14,046 nucleotides of DNA from the NCBI GenBank assembly GCA_046726955.1, contig JBKPBQ010000053.1, positions 1 to 14,046 of the forward strand. Reading direction: 5' to 3'. How positions within the stretch are numbered: position 1 is the first letter of the stretch; each line of letters opens with the position of its first letter. The DNA is from CAVPGH01 sp046726955 (GTDB lineage Bacteria > Acidobacteriota > Vicinamibacteria > Fen-336). The notes beneath the pieces are model-generated. The model was not told the origin of the DNA and made no database searches. It saw nothing but the letters and a program-made list of their open reading frames with translations. Both the position numbers and the translations under genes were made by a program. Shown piece by piece: positions 8,692 through 14,046 of the stretch.

Positions 8692-9167
8692 TGCGATGGC
8701 TCCTGCCCGATCTGCTGCGAAGCCGCCTTGATCGCCTCGCGAATGCGGACATAGGTCGCGCAGCGGCAAAGATTCCCGCCCATAGACTGCTCGATGTCGG
8801 TGTCGGTCGGTCTGGGCAGGGCCTTGAGCAGCGCGACCGCGCTCATGATCTGGCCGCTCTGGCAATACCCGCACTGCACGACGTCGTGCGAGACCCAGGT
8901 GTCTTGCACGACGCGCCCGACCCGATCCTCGGCCATGGCCTCGATGGTGACGATCGGACGATCGCCGACGAGAGAGACCGGAACCACGCAGGAACGTGTG
9001 GCGATGCTCCCGAGATGCACCGTGCAGGCGCCGCAGGCGGCGATCCCGCAGCCGTACTTGGTGCCCGTCATCTTCAGGTCTTCGCGCAGGACCCAGAGCA
9101 GCGGGGTCCCAGGATCGACCGTGACTTCCATCGGCCGACCGTTCACGGAGAGCTTGTACGTTCCCAT
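8688..9167 (-). CDS. iorA: Two-[2Fe-2S] electron-transfer subunit, isoquinoline 1-oxidoreductase alpha-like
   Basis: This 159-residue iron-sulfur subunit carries electrons from the molybdenum cofactor. The plant-type ferredoxin half has Cys40, Cys45, Cys48 and Cys60 (YGCGIAACGACTVHL, then a distant Cys). The helical half has QCGYCQSGQIM (Cys99, Cys102) and NLCRCATYVRI (Cys134, Cys136). All eight ligands of the family are present and the length is normal. It has no signal peptide of its own, so it probably folds with the Tat-tagged large subunit and is co-exported. The ATG at 9167 follows GGAGGT by 4 bases. The gene begins 12 bases after the cytochrome stop and its stop codon overlaps the start of the large subunit, so expression of the two subunits is likely coupled. 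Confidence 0.95.
   Translation of the reverse strand: MGTYKLSVNGRPMEVTVDPGTPLLWVLREDLKMTGTKYGCGIAACGACTVHLGSIATRSCVVPVSLVGDRPIVTIEAMAEDRVGRVVQDTWVSHDVVQCGYCQSGQIMSAVALLKALPRPTDTDIEQSMGGNLCRCATYVRIREAIKAASQQIGQEPSH
8700..8704 (-). promoter_or_regulatory. Ribosome binding site that fixes a TTG start
   Basis: AGGAG on the minus strand lies inside the end of the Fe-S gene, 8 bases before the TTG at 8691. The TTG shares bases with the upstream TGA (TTGA). This site is the main reason for choosing TTG as the start of the molybdenum subunit, since it retains the complete Tat signal. Confidence 0.7.
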
Positions 9168-9171
9168 GACG

Positions 9172-9177
9172 ACCTCC
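9172..9177 (-). promoter_or_regulatory. Ribosome binding site of the Fe-S subunit
   Basis: GGAGGT on the minus strand stands 4 bases before the ATG at 9167, within the 12-base gap after the cytochrome gene. It supports both the start and the operon reading. Confidence 0.75.
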
Positions 9178-9179
9178 GG

Positions 9180-9815
9180 CTAGCGATTCCCTGGGCAGGG
9201 CGCCCCGGCGTCGACCCACCTGCGTGTGGCGGCGACGAACTGCTCATGCGTCAGTGGGGGCAGCGTGCGCTCGGTGCCGTCGATCCTCAGGCCGGGCTGG
9301 AAGGCCCAAACGACGAGGGGCTCTTCTTCGTGGTGCTTCACGAGACCCGGTCCATCGAGGCCGTGGTTCTTCGAGCGATCGGTGATGGCCCGGCAGACCT
9401 CGGCGCTGGAGAGGATCTTCTCGCTCGTGTCCTGCCATCTCATCGACAACGGCGCCAGGTGCCAGCCATGCGCGCCCGGGACGCCGGTGCTGTCGGCGTT
9501 GGTTTCCTGATGACAGGTCACGCATTGCAGCGCGGGAACACCCTTGCCCTCGGGCCCGCGCACCACGTTGGCGACATGGCGATGCCGATCGTCGCCTTGC
9601 TGCGGGTGGTCAGTGGCCGTGTGGCAGTTGATGCAGCGGGGAGAGGTCAGCACGGAGTAGACCTGCTGCCAGGCGGCGAGACCCTCCGCGGATCGCGAGG
9701 CGGTCGACTCGCGGGCAATGCTGTCGCGTGCCGAGCCGAGGGAGGTCGACGCGGCCCACGCCACGCATGCGACCAGGGCCAGCGATGTCGCCTGGAGTCC
9801 TCCGTGGGGACCCAT
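9180..9815 (-). CDS. Dihaem c-type cytochrome, partner of the isoquinoline oxidoreductase-like enzyme
   Basis: This is a 211-residue exported cytochrome. A signal peptide (MGPHGG then LQATSLALVACVAWAAS) leads to a mature part with two haem c sites, CINCH (residues 61-65) and CVTCH (98-102). Two further Cys residues occur, one in AEVCRAI and one in the C-terminal GAPCPGN. The pattern between the haems (a D-H-P-Q-Q-G-D-D run, then VRGPEGKGVPALQC) and after them (GWHLAPLSMRW; WVDAGAPCP) matches, from memory, small dihaem proteins annotated as an isoquinoline 1-oxidoreductase subunit next to IorAB genes. It most likely takes electrons from the molybdenum enzyme in the periplasm and passes them to the respiratory chain. 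The start at 9815 is set by AAGGAGGT 5 bases upstream; a longer reading to 9887 lacks this and would spoil the signal peptide. It is the first gene of the operon, divergent from the LysR gene. Confidence 0.88.
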   Translation of the reverse strand: MGPHGGLQATSLALVACVAWAASTSLGSARDSIARESTASRSAEGLAAWQQVYSVLTSPRCINCHTATDHPQQGDDRHRHVANVVRGPEGKGVPALQCVTCHQETNADSTGVPGAHGWHLAPLSMRWQDTSEKILSSAEVCRAITDRSKNHGLDGPGLVKHHEEEPLVVWAFQPGLRIDGTERTLPPLTHEQFVAATRRWVDAGAPCPGNR

Positions 9816-9820
9816 GCGTG

Positions 9821-9828
9821 ACCTCCTT
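9821..9828 (-). promoter_or_regulatory. Strong ribosome binding site of the cytochrome gene
   Basis: AAGGAGGT on the minus strand lies 5 bases before the ATG at 9815. It is the best Shine-Dalgarno in the window and decides the start of the cytochrome. Confidence 0.8.
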
Positions 9829-9893
9829 CCCGGTTGCTCTCGCACGCCGCGAGGTTCATGTTTCTGCTGCCGCTGCGTCCAACACACTGTTTC

Positions 9894-9906
9894 TATCGAA
9901 CCGATA
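9894..9906. promoter_or_regulatory. Candidate LysR operator (T-N11-A palindrome)
   Basis: TATCGAACCGATA is a perfect 5-3-5 inverted repeat that also fits the classic LysR-type T-N11-A box. It ends 16 bases before the LysR start codon and lies about 80 bases upstream of the divergent cytochrome start, the normal place for an autoregulatory and activating site. A further half-site TATCGA sits at 9916-9921, with its start 22 bases after the first, about two helical turns, as expected for an activation half-site or second dimer contact. Confidence 0.6.
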
Positions 9907-9922
9907 TCCGGAGCCTATCGAC

Positions 9923-10828
9923 ATGGAACTCAGGCACCTTCGCTACTTCGTGGCCGTCGGAGAAGACGAGCACTACGGACGCGCGGCAAAGCGGCTGCGT
10001 GTGGCCCAACCCGCACTGTCCAGCCAGATCCGGGACCTCGAGCGTGAGATCGGAGTCCAGCTGTTCGACCGCCTGCCGCGTGGCGTTCGCCTGAGCGCGG
10101 GCGGGAAGGTGTTCCTGGAGGACTGCCGGCGGATTCTCCAGGAAGTGAACGAGGCGACGGTCCGCGCCGAGCGTGCGGCGCGCGGATTCATGGGGACGCT
10201 GCGGGTAGGCTTCACGGAGAGCGCGTCGTGGCACGGCGTCGTTCCCGATTCCCTCCGGGAATTCCGCCGAAGGTGCCCGGAGGCGGAGCTGCAGATCAGT
10301 ACGCTGATTTCGCTGGACCAGGTGGAGGCCGTCCGCTCGGCCCGCTTGGACGCAGGCTTCGTCTACGTGCCGACATCCGACCCGGAGTTGGCGCAGGTCC
10401 ACGTCGCCTCCCATCAGGTCGTGCTCGCCACGCCCAAACGGCACCCGGTGTCGAGGTTGAAGCGGCTCCGCCTGCGCGACCTGGCCGAGACCGACTTCGT
10501 CTGGTTTCCGCGGCGGCAGCACCCCGCGAACTACGACCGCCTGCTGCAAGCGTGCGCTCGCGGCGGTCTGACCAACCCACGGATCGTGCAGGAGGCCGTG
10601 GATCAGGCCACGATGCTGAGTCTCGTTTCCTGCGGGCTGGGCGTCGCGTTCGTCACCGACGCCACGCGCTGGCGATGCCCCAAGGAGGTCGTGCTTCGGA
10701 GAGTCGTCGACCTGAACCTTCCGATCACGGTTTCCCTCCTCTGGAGGAGGGACAACGGCTCGCCGCTGCTGGCCAGGTTCGTCGCGGACGTGCGGGAACT
10801 CGCCGAAGCCACGAGGAGGATGACATGA
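9923..10828 (+). CDS. LysR-type transcriptional regulator
   Basis: This 301-residue regulator has a normal LysR length. The winged helix-turn-helix fills residues 1-60 (MELRHLRYFVAVGEDEHYGR; then RVAQPALSSQIRDLEREIG and LFDRLPRGVRLSAGG, all family-typical). The rest, from about residue 90 (GTLRVGFTESASWHGVVPDS), is the periplasmic-binding-protein-like effector domain that binds a small co-inducer. It is divergent from the cytochrome/molybdenum-enzyme operon and very likely controls it, sensing the substrate or a product. The ATG at 9923 gives the standard N-terminus and has a modest CGGAG upstream. Its TGA overlaps the ATG of the NmrA-like gene (ATGA), so both are translated from one message. 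The effector cannot be predicted. Confidence 0.93.
   Translation: MELRHLRYFVAVGEDEHYGRAAKRLRVAQPALSSQIRDLEREIGVQLFDRLPRGVRLSAGGKVFLEDCRRILQEVNEATVRAERAARGFMGTLRVGFTESASWHGVVPDSLREFRRRCPEAELQISTLISLDQVEAVRSARLDAGFVYVPTSDPELAQVHVASHQVVLATPKRHPVSRLKRLRLRDLAETDFVWFPRRQHPANYDRLLQACARGGLTNPRIVQEAVDQATMLSLVSCGLGVAFVTDATRWRCPKEVVLRRVVDLNLPITVSLLWRRDNGSPLLARFVADVRELAEATRRMT
10814..10819 (+). promoter_or_regulatory. Ribosome binding site of the NmrA-like gene
   Basis: AGGAGG lies inside the last codons of the LysR gene, 5 bases before the ATG at 10825. With the ATGA overlap it indicates translational coupling. Confidence 0.75.
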
Positions 10829-11688
10829 TCCTGGTTACCGGAAGCACCGGTCTGATCGGCGGTGAAGTCGTCCGGCTGCTCTCCCAGGCCGGTGTGCCCG
10901 CACGCGCACTCGTTCGGAACCGGAGCCCGCAGGCAGAGCGGCCGGGTATCACTTCGGTGCTCGGAGATCTCTCGCAGCCCGAGACCCTCTCCTCGGCGTT
11001 CGCGGGCTGCGCGACACTGTTCCTGCTCACGGGCAATGGTCAGGACGCCGCCGCACTGCAAGGAAATGCAATAGCGGCAGCGCGCCGGGCAGGGGTCGCT
11101 CACGTCGTGAAGCTGTCCGCATTCGGCGCATCGCCCCATTCGAATTCCCTGATCGGCCGGCTTCACCATCAAGTGGAGAGGGAGCTGCAGGAAACGGGTT
11201 TGGCTTGGACGATGCTCAGGCCGCACCATTTCATGCAGAACCTCCTGAGCCAGGCGGACAACATCATCAGCGAGGGCGTGGTGTACTCGTCTTCGGGGGA
11301 CGGCAGGATTCCGTTCGTCGACACCCGCGACATCGCAGCGGTCGCCGTCGTCACGCTGACCCGGCCAGGTCACGCGGGCAAGAAGTACGTCATCACGGGG
11401 AGCGAGGCGCTGTCGTACCGCCAGGCCACCGACATCCTCGGCCAGGCGATCGGCCGGCCGCTGCGTTTCGTCGACGAGCCCTTCGAGCAGGCGCGCGCAC
11501 GTCTCACCCGAGCCGGCCAACCTTCGTGGCTGGTGGACAGCCTTCTCGCGATCGCGGCCTACCAGCGGGCGGGCGGGCCGAGCGAGACGATCACCAGCGT
11601 CGTCGCCGACCTGACCGGCAGGCCCCCGCGCACGTTCGCGGAGTTCGCTCGCGATTACGCCGCTGCGTTCCAGCGGCTCGGCGTCTGA
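10825..11688 (+). CDS. NmrA-like NAD(P)-binding protein (atypical short-chain dehydrogenase)
   Basis: This is a 287-residue Rossmann protein. It begins MILVTGSTGLIGGEVVRLL, with the G-x-x-G-x-x-G dinucleotide loop at residues 6-12 and a basic ARALVRN at the end of strand 2 that suggests NADPH preference. The family-typical VVKLSAFGAS and AWTMLRPHHFMQNLL follow, and the C-terminal part has a substrate-domain signature YRQATDILGQAIGRPL. The SDR catalytic Y-x-x-x-K is not obvious, as in NmrA and azoreductase-like members, which range from redox sensors to true reductases acting on quinones or other carbonyls. It is cytoplasmic. Being co-translated with the LysR regulator and opposite the molybdenum-enzyme operon, it may process the product or sense redox state for the pathway; this is inference. 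It ends two bases before the convergent ligase gene. Confidence 0.87.
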   Translation: MILVTGSTGLIGGEVVRLLSQAGVPARALVRNRSPQAERPGITSVLGDLSQPETLSSAFAGCATLFLLTGNGQDAAALQGNAIAAARRAGVAHVVKLSAFGASPHSNSLIGRLHHQVERELQETGLAWTMLRPHHFMQNLLSQADNIISEGVVYSSSGDGRIPFVDTRDIAAVAVVTLTRPGHAGKKYVITGSEALSYRQATDILGQAIGRPLRFVDEPFEQARARLTRAGQPSWLVDSLLAIAAYQRAGGPSETITSVVADLTGRPPRTFAEFARDYAAAFQRLGV

Positions 11689-11690
11689 CC

Positions 11691-13181
11691 TCAGCTCACC
11701 GCGCGTTGCTGGCCGGCCCAGAAGCGCTCGCGCAGGACCCGCTTGAGGATCTTCCCGGATCCGCTCTTGGGGAGGTCGGTATCGGAGAGCTCGACGCGGC
11801 GCGGGACCTTGTAGCTGGCGAGAGAGCGCCGGCAATGCGCGATCAGGTCCTCGACAGTCAGCGTGTGCTCCGGCTTGAGGACCACGCACGCCATCACCAG
11901 CTCGCCCCACTTTTGATCGGGGACCCCGAAGACGGCCGCCTCCCGCACCGCGGGGTGCGCGTAGAGGACGGCTTCGACCTCGCCGGAATAAACGTTCTCG
12001 CCGCCGGACACGATCATGTCCTTCAGCCGGTCCTTGATGTAGAGGTAGCCGTCGGCATCCTGGTACCCGACGTCGCCGGTTCGGAACATCCCGTTACGGA
12101 AGGCGGCGATCGTGTCTTGCGGATCGTTCCAGTATTCGCGCATCACGTTCGCGCCGCGCGTCACGATCTCGCCCGAGTCGCCGGTCGCCAGCTCCTGTCC
12201 CCACTCGTCCACCATCCGCAGGTCCACGCCCGGACAAGGCCGCCCGCAGGAGAGCAGGAGGGCCTCCGTGTGCTCGTGGTCCCGGAGGCCGGTCAGGAAG
12301 CCCGTCTCGCTCAGGCCGTAGACCTGGACGAGCTTCACGTGCGGCAGGACCTCGCGCGTGCGACGGATCAACTCGGGGGCCATGGGCGACCCCCCGTACC
12401 CGAGCACGTCGAGGCTGCCCAGGTCGTGCGCGCCGATGTCAGCGTACTGGGTCAGGAGGTTGATCATCGTCGGCACCAGGACCGTGTGCGTCACGCGCTC
12501 GCGCTCGACCGTCGCGCAGAAGGACTCGGCGCTGAACTTCGGGATCGTCACCTGGGTCGCGCCAACCGCGGGCGCCGCGAACATCAGCGGGAAGTCCGCG
12601 ATGTGGAACATCGGCGCGGCGTGGAGGTACACGCCGCTCTCGCGGTAGGGCATCCAGTAGTTGACGTGGTCCACGTCCGCCATGGCGTTCGCGTGCGTGA
12701 GCGCGACGCCCTTGGGCCGGCCGGTCGTGCCGCTCGTGTAGATCAGTGCCAGCACCGCGTGGGGATCGTAGATCGGGACGGGAGGCAAATCGGGCTCGAT
12801 ATCCAGCGGCTCCTGATCGAGGACGACCTGCCAGGGAACCGGGGCAGTCGTGTCCGGCATCGACGAATGACGGATCAGGCCTCGCGGGGTCGCATCCGCG
12901 AGCACACGGTCGATCTCGGTAGCGGACAGCCGCGTGTTGAGCGGCACGGCGATCGCGCCCAGCCAGGTGCACGCGTAGACGAGCTCGATGTACTCGGGCT
13001 CGTTCGGAAGCAGGAGGGCCAGACGGTCGCCCTTGCTCACGCCTCGTCGGGCAAGCAGCGCGGCGAGGCCCGCGACGCGATCGTTGAGCTCGCGGAATGT
13101 GGAGCGCCTTTCGCCGCAGACGAGCGCCGTCCGCTTCCCGTAGTAGCGCGCCGCGCGGTCCAGCGAATGCCAGTGGATCAT
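11691..13181 (-). CDS. AMP-forming acyl-CoA synthetase (fatty-acid-CoA ligase-like)
   Basis: This 496-residue ANL-superfamily enzyme activates a carboxylic acid as acyl-AMP and then forms the CoA thioester. Motifs occur in order: LIYTSGTTGRPKGVALTHAN (P-loop, about residues 143-162), GYGGSPMAPELI, VQVYGLSETGF (about 285-295), FRTGDVGYQDADGYLYIKDR, the hinge region DMIVSGGENVYSGEVE (about 388-403), and PKSGSGKILKRVLRERF with the catalytic lysine near residue 480. The protein is full length and intact. The substrate chain length cannot be inferred; the family includes long- and medium-chain and aryl acids. It is probably cytoplasmic or membrane-peripheral. The ATG at 13181 follows AGGTG by 5 bases, and that RBS overlaps the stop of the haem o synthase 8 bases upstream, so the two are in one operon. 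A longer in-frame reading toward 13880 is antisense-phase noise over the synthase gene. Confidence 0.93.
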   Translation of the reverse strand: MIHWHSLDRAARYYGKRTALVCGERRSTFRELNDRVAGLAALLARRGVSKGDRLALLLPNEPEYIELVYACTWLGAIAVPLNTRLSATEIDRVLADATPRGLIRHSSMPDTTAPVPWQVVLDQEPLDIEPDLPPVPIYDPHAVLALIYTSGTTGRPKGVALTHANAMADVDHVNYWMPYRESGVYLHAAPMFHIADFPLMFAAPAVGATQVTIPKFSAESFCATVERERVTHTVLVPTMINLLTQYADIGAHDLGSLDVLGYGGSPMAPELIRRTREVLPHVKLVQVYGLSETGFLTGLRDHEHTEALLLSCGRPCPGVDLRMVDEWGQELATGDSGEIVTRGANVMREYWNDPQDTIAAFRNGMFRTGDVGYQDADGYLYIKDRLKDMIVSGGENVYSGEVEAVLYAHPAVREAAVFGVPDQKWGELVMACVVLKPEHTLTVEDLIAHCRRSLASYKVPRRVELSDTDLPKSGSGKILKRVLRERFWAGQQRAVS

Positions 13182-13189
13182 GGCGTCAC

Positions 13190-14046
13190 CTACGAGGCCG
13201 GCCGGAGGCCGGGGAGGAGCATCAGCGTGAAGACGAGGGGAAGGTAGATGACGGAGGCCAGGAGGAGCTGTCGCGCGGCCGTGCCGGACGCCCGGAACGC
13301 GAACCGCGCCGCGCAGTCGGCGAAGCCGACACCCAGGATGACGGCGGCGAGGCCGTAGAACGGGCTCGCGTAGCCGGTCGCCACCGGAAGGAGGCTCACG
13401 GGAACGAGGGCCACGGCCGCGAGCAAGGTCTGGTTCGTCACGAATGACGCTCGGCCCTCGCCCGCGGGCAGGACGCGGTAGCCCGCGCGGTCGTAGTCCT
13501 CGCGGTACATCCAGGCGATGGCCATGAAGTGCGGGAACTGCCAGAGGAACACGATCGCGAAGAGCATCCAGGCTTCGGGATCCAGGCGGCCGCGCGCCGC
13601 CGCCCAGCCGATGAGCGGAGGCATCGCGCCGGGGACCGCGCCGATGAAGGTGCACAGCGGCGTCCTGCGCTTGGCGGGCGTGTAGAGGAAGAGGTATCCG
13701 ACCGACGTGAGCGCCGCGAGCGCCGCGGCCAGCGGCGGCGCGGCGGCGAGAAGGTACGCGACGCCCGCGAGCGACAGCAGGATCCCGAAAGCGCGCGCGC
13801 GGCCGGGCTCGATGCGGCCGGAGGCCATCGGTCGTCTCGCGGTGCGCCGCATCCGGGCGTCGAGCTCGCGCTCGATCCATTGGTTCAACGCCGCCGCTCC
13901 GCTGGCCACGAGCGCGGTCGCGACCAGCGTGTGGACGAGGCGCAGCCAGGAGAGCGGGGAGAGGCCTGCGCGCGATCCCAGGCAGTAGCCGGCCGCGGTC
14001 GTAATCGCGATGAGGACGTTGACGTCGGGCTTGGTCAGCGCCCAGT
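13190..14046 (-). CDS. ctaB: Haem o synthase (protohaem IX farnesyltransferase), 5' end cut by window edge
   Basis: This UbiA-family membrane prenyltransferase adds a farnesyl group to haem b to make haem o for terminal oxidases. About 284 residues are present out of roughly 300; the first 15-20 lie beyond the right edge. The visible start, LTKPDVNVLI, matches the conserved 'KPRV' opening. The first prenyl-binding motif reads ALNQWIERELDARMRRTARR, with Glu where many members have the first Asp and the second Asp kept. YTPAKRRTPLCTFIGAVPGA, GAMPPLIGW, and LWQFPHFMAIAWMYREDYDR are further hallmarks (second motif and loop). About seven to nine hydrophobic helices are visible. A GTG at 13909 is not the real start, because family sequence continues upstream of it. 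It implies aerobic haem-copper oxidase respiration; cox genes may lie just outside. Confidence 0.95.
   Translation of the reverse strand, partial: WALTKPDVNVLIAITTAAGYCLGSRAGLSPLSWLRLVHTLVATALVASGAAALNQWIERELDARMRRTARRPMASGRIEPGRARAFGILLSLAGVAYLLAAAPPLAAALAALTSVGYLFLYTPAKRRTPLCTFIGAVPGAMPPLIGWAAARGRLDPEAWMLFAIVFLWQFPHFMAIAWMYREDYDRAGYRVLPAGEGRASFVTNQTLLAAVALVPVSLLPVATGYASPFYGLAAVILGVGFADCAARFAFRASGTAARQLLLASVIYLPLVFTLMLLPGLRPAS

Larger units (their letters stand above)
9816..9922. promoter_or_regulatory. Divergent control region between cytochrome operon and LysR gene
   Basis: These 107 bases must hold the promoters for both divergent transcription units. Besides the AAGGAGGT site for the cytochrome (9828-9821) and a weaker CGGAG for the LysR gene (9909-9913, 9 bases before the ATG), it contains the palindrome described separately at 9894-9906. 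No clean sigma-70 -35/-10 pair was found on either strand; a weak TTGGAC lies on the minus strand. That is what one expects of an activator-dependent promoter, but it is not proof. Confidence 0.6.

Noticed and set aside
5906..8752. Very long open frame (948 codons) on the minus strand
   Set aside because: It overlaps the molybdenum subunit in another frame and is Arg/Gly/Pro-rich with no domain motif, as is common for shadow frames in GC-rich DNA.
8692..9219. Extension of the molybdenum subunit into a 909-residue protein
   Set aside because: The extra part is an out-of-frame reading of the Fe-S subunit, whose own frame holds all eight cysteine ligands. The Tat signal begins right after the TTG.
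10228..10824. Longer N-terminus for the NmrA-like protein (486 residues)
   Set aside because: The extension reads the LysR gene out of frame. The Rossmann G-x-x-G-x-x-G motif starts at the ATG at 10825, which has its own RBS.
11689..11690. Terminator between the convergent NmrA-like and ligase genes
   Set aside because: Only two bases separate the stops and no hairpin with a T-run is visible; any termination signal must lie inside the coding regions.
11205..13247. 680-codon open frame on the plus strand opposite the ligase
   Set aside because: It is an antisense shadow of the ligase and NmrA-like genes with no recognisable motif; the ligase strand has all family motifs.
13182..13880. Extension of the acyl-CoA ligase into a 729-residue fusion
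   Set aside because: The added part is out of frame over the haem o synthase gene and shows only low-complexity Arg/Ala/Gly sequence.

Overview
The window is GC-rich bacterial chromosome (about two thirds G+C by eye), packed almost wall to wall with genes. The longest non-coding stretch is only about 107 bases. Ten protein genes are supported, plus two partial genes at the edges. I see no tRNA, rRNA, CRISPR array, insertion sequence or phage gene. Clear cues for a Gram-negative cell plan are a Tat-exported molybdenum enzyme, a signal-peptide-bearing dihaem cytochrome and an aerobic haem o synthase. An Acidobacteriota-like or other soil/sediment lineage is my best guess; this is an impression from protein style, not a proven placement.

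Left block (1-5938). purD (purine synthesis, 3' end off the window) and a small SAM-dependent methyltransferase lie on the minus strand. Only 18 bases separate the methyltransferase start from the start of a plus-strand pair: a multi-pass GT-C type glycosyltransferase and, 16 bases after it, an 856-residue membrane-anchored or exported protein with TPR-like helices and a degenerate PDZ-like C-terminus. The last two look co-transcribed and may act together at the cell envelope.

Central block (5998-11688). This is the most interesting part. A tight minus-strand operon encodes, in transcription order, a dihaem c-type cytochrome, a two-[2Fe-2S] subunit, a Tat-exported molybdopterin-binding subunit of the isoquinoline 1-oxidoreductase/xanthine dehydrogenase family, and an NTF2/SnoaL-like protein. 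Divergent from it, and sharing a 107-base control region, are a LysR-type regulator and an NmrA-like NAD(P)-binding protein joined by an ATGA stop/start overlap. The control region holds a perfect LysR-style T-N11-A palindrome. Together this reads as a self-contained, regulated periplasmic hydroxylase/dehydrogenase module: substrate oxidation at the molybdenum site, electrons through two Fe-S clusters to a dedicated cytochrome c. The substrate cannot be read from the sequence.

Right block (11691-14046). On the minus strand, haem o synthase (5' end off the window) is followed after 8 bases by an acyl-CoA-synthetase-type AMP-forming ligase. The ligase converges on the NmrA-like gene with a gap of two bases.
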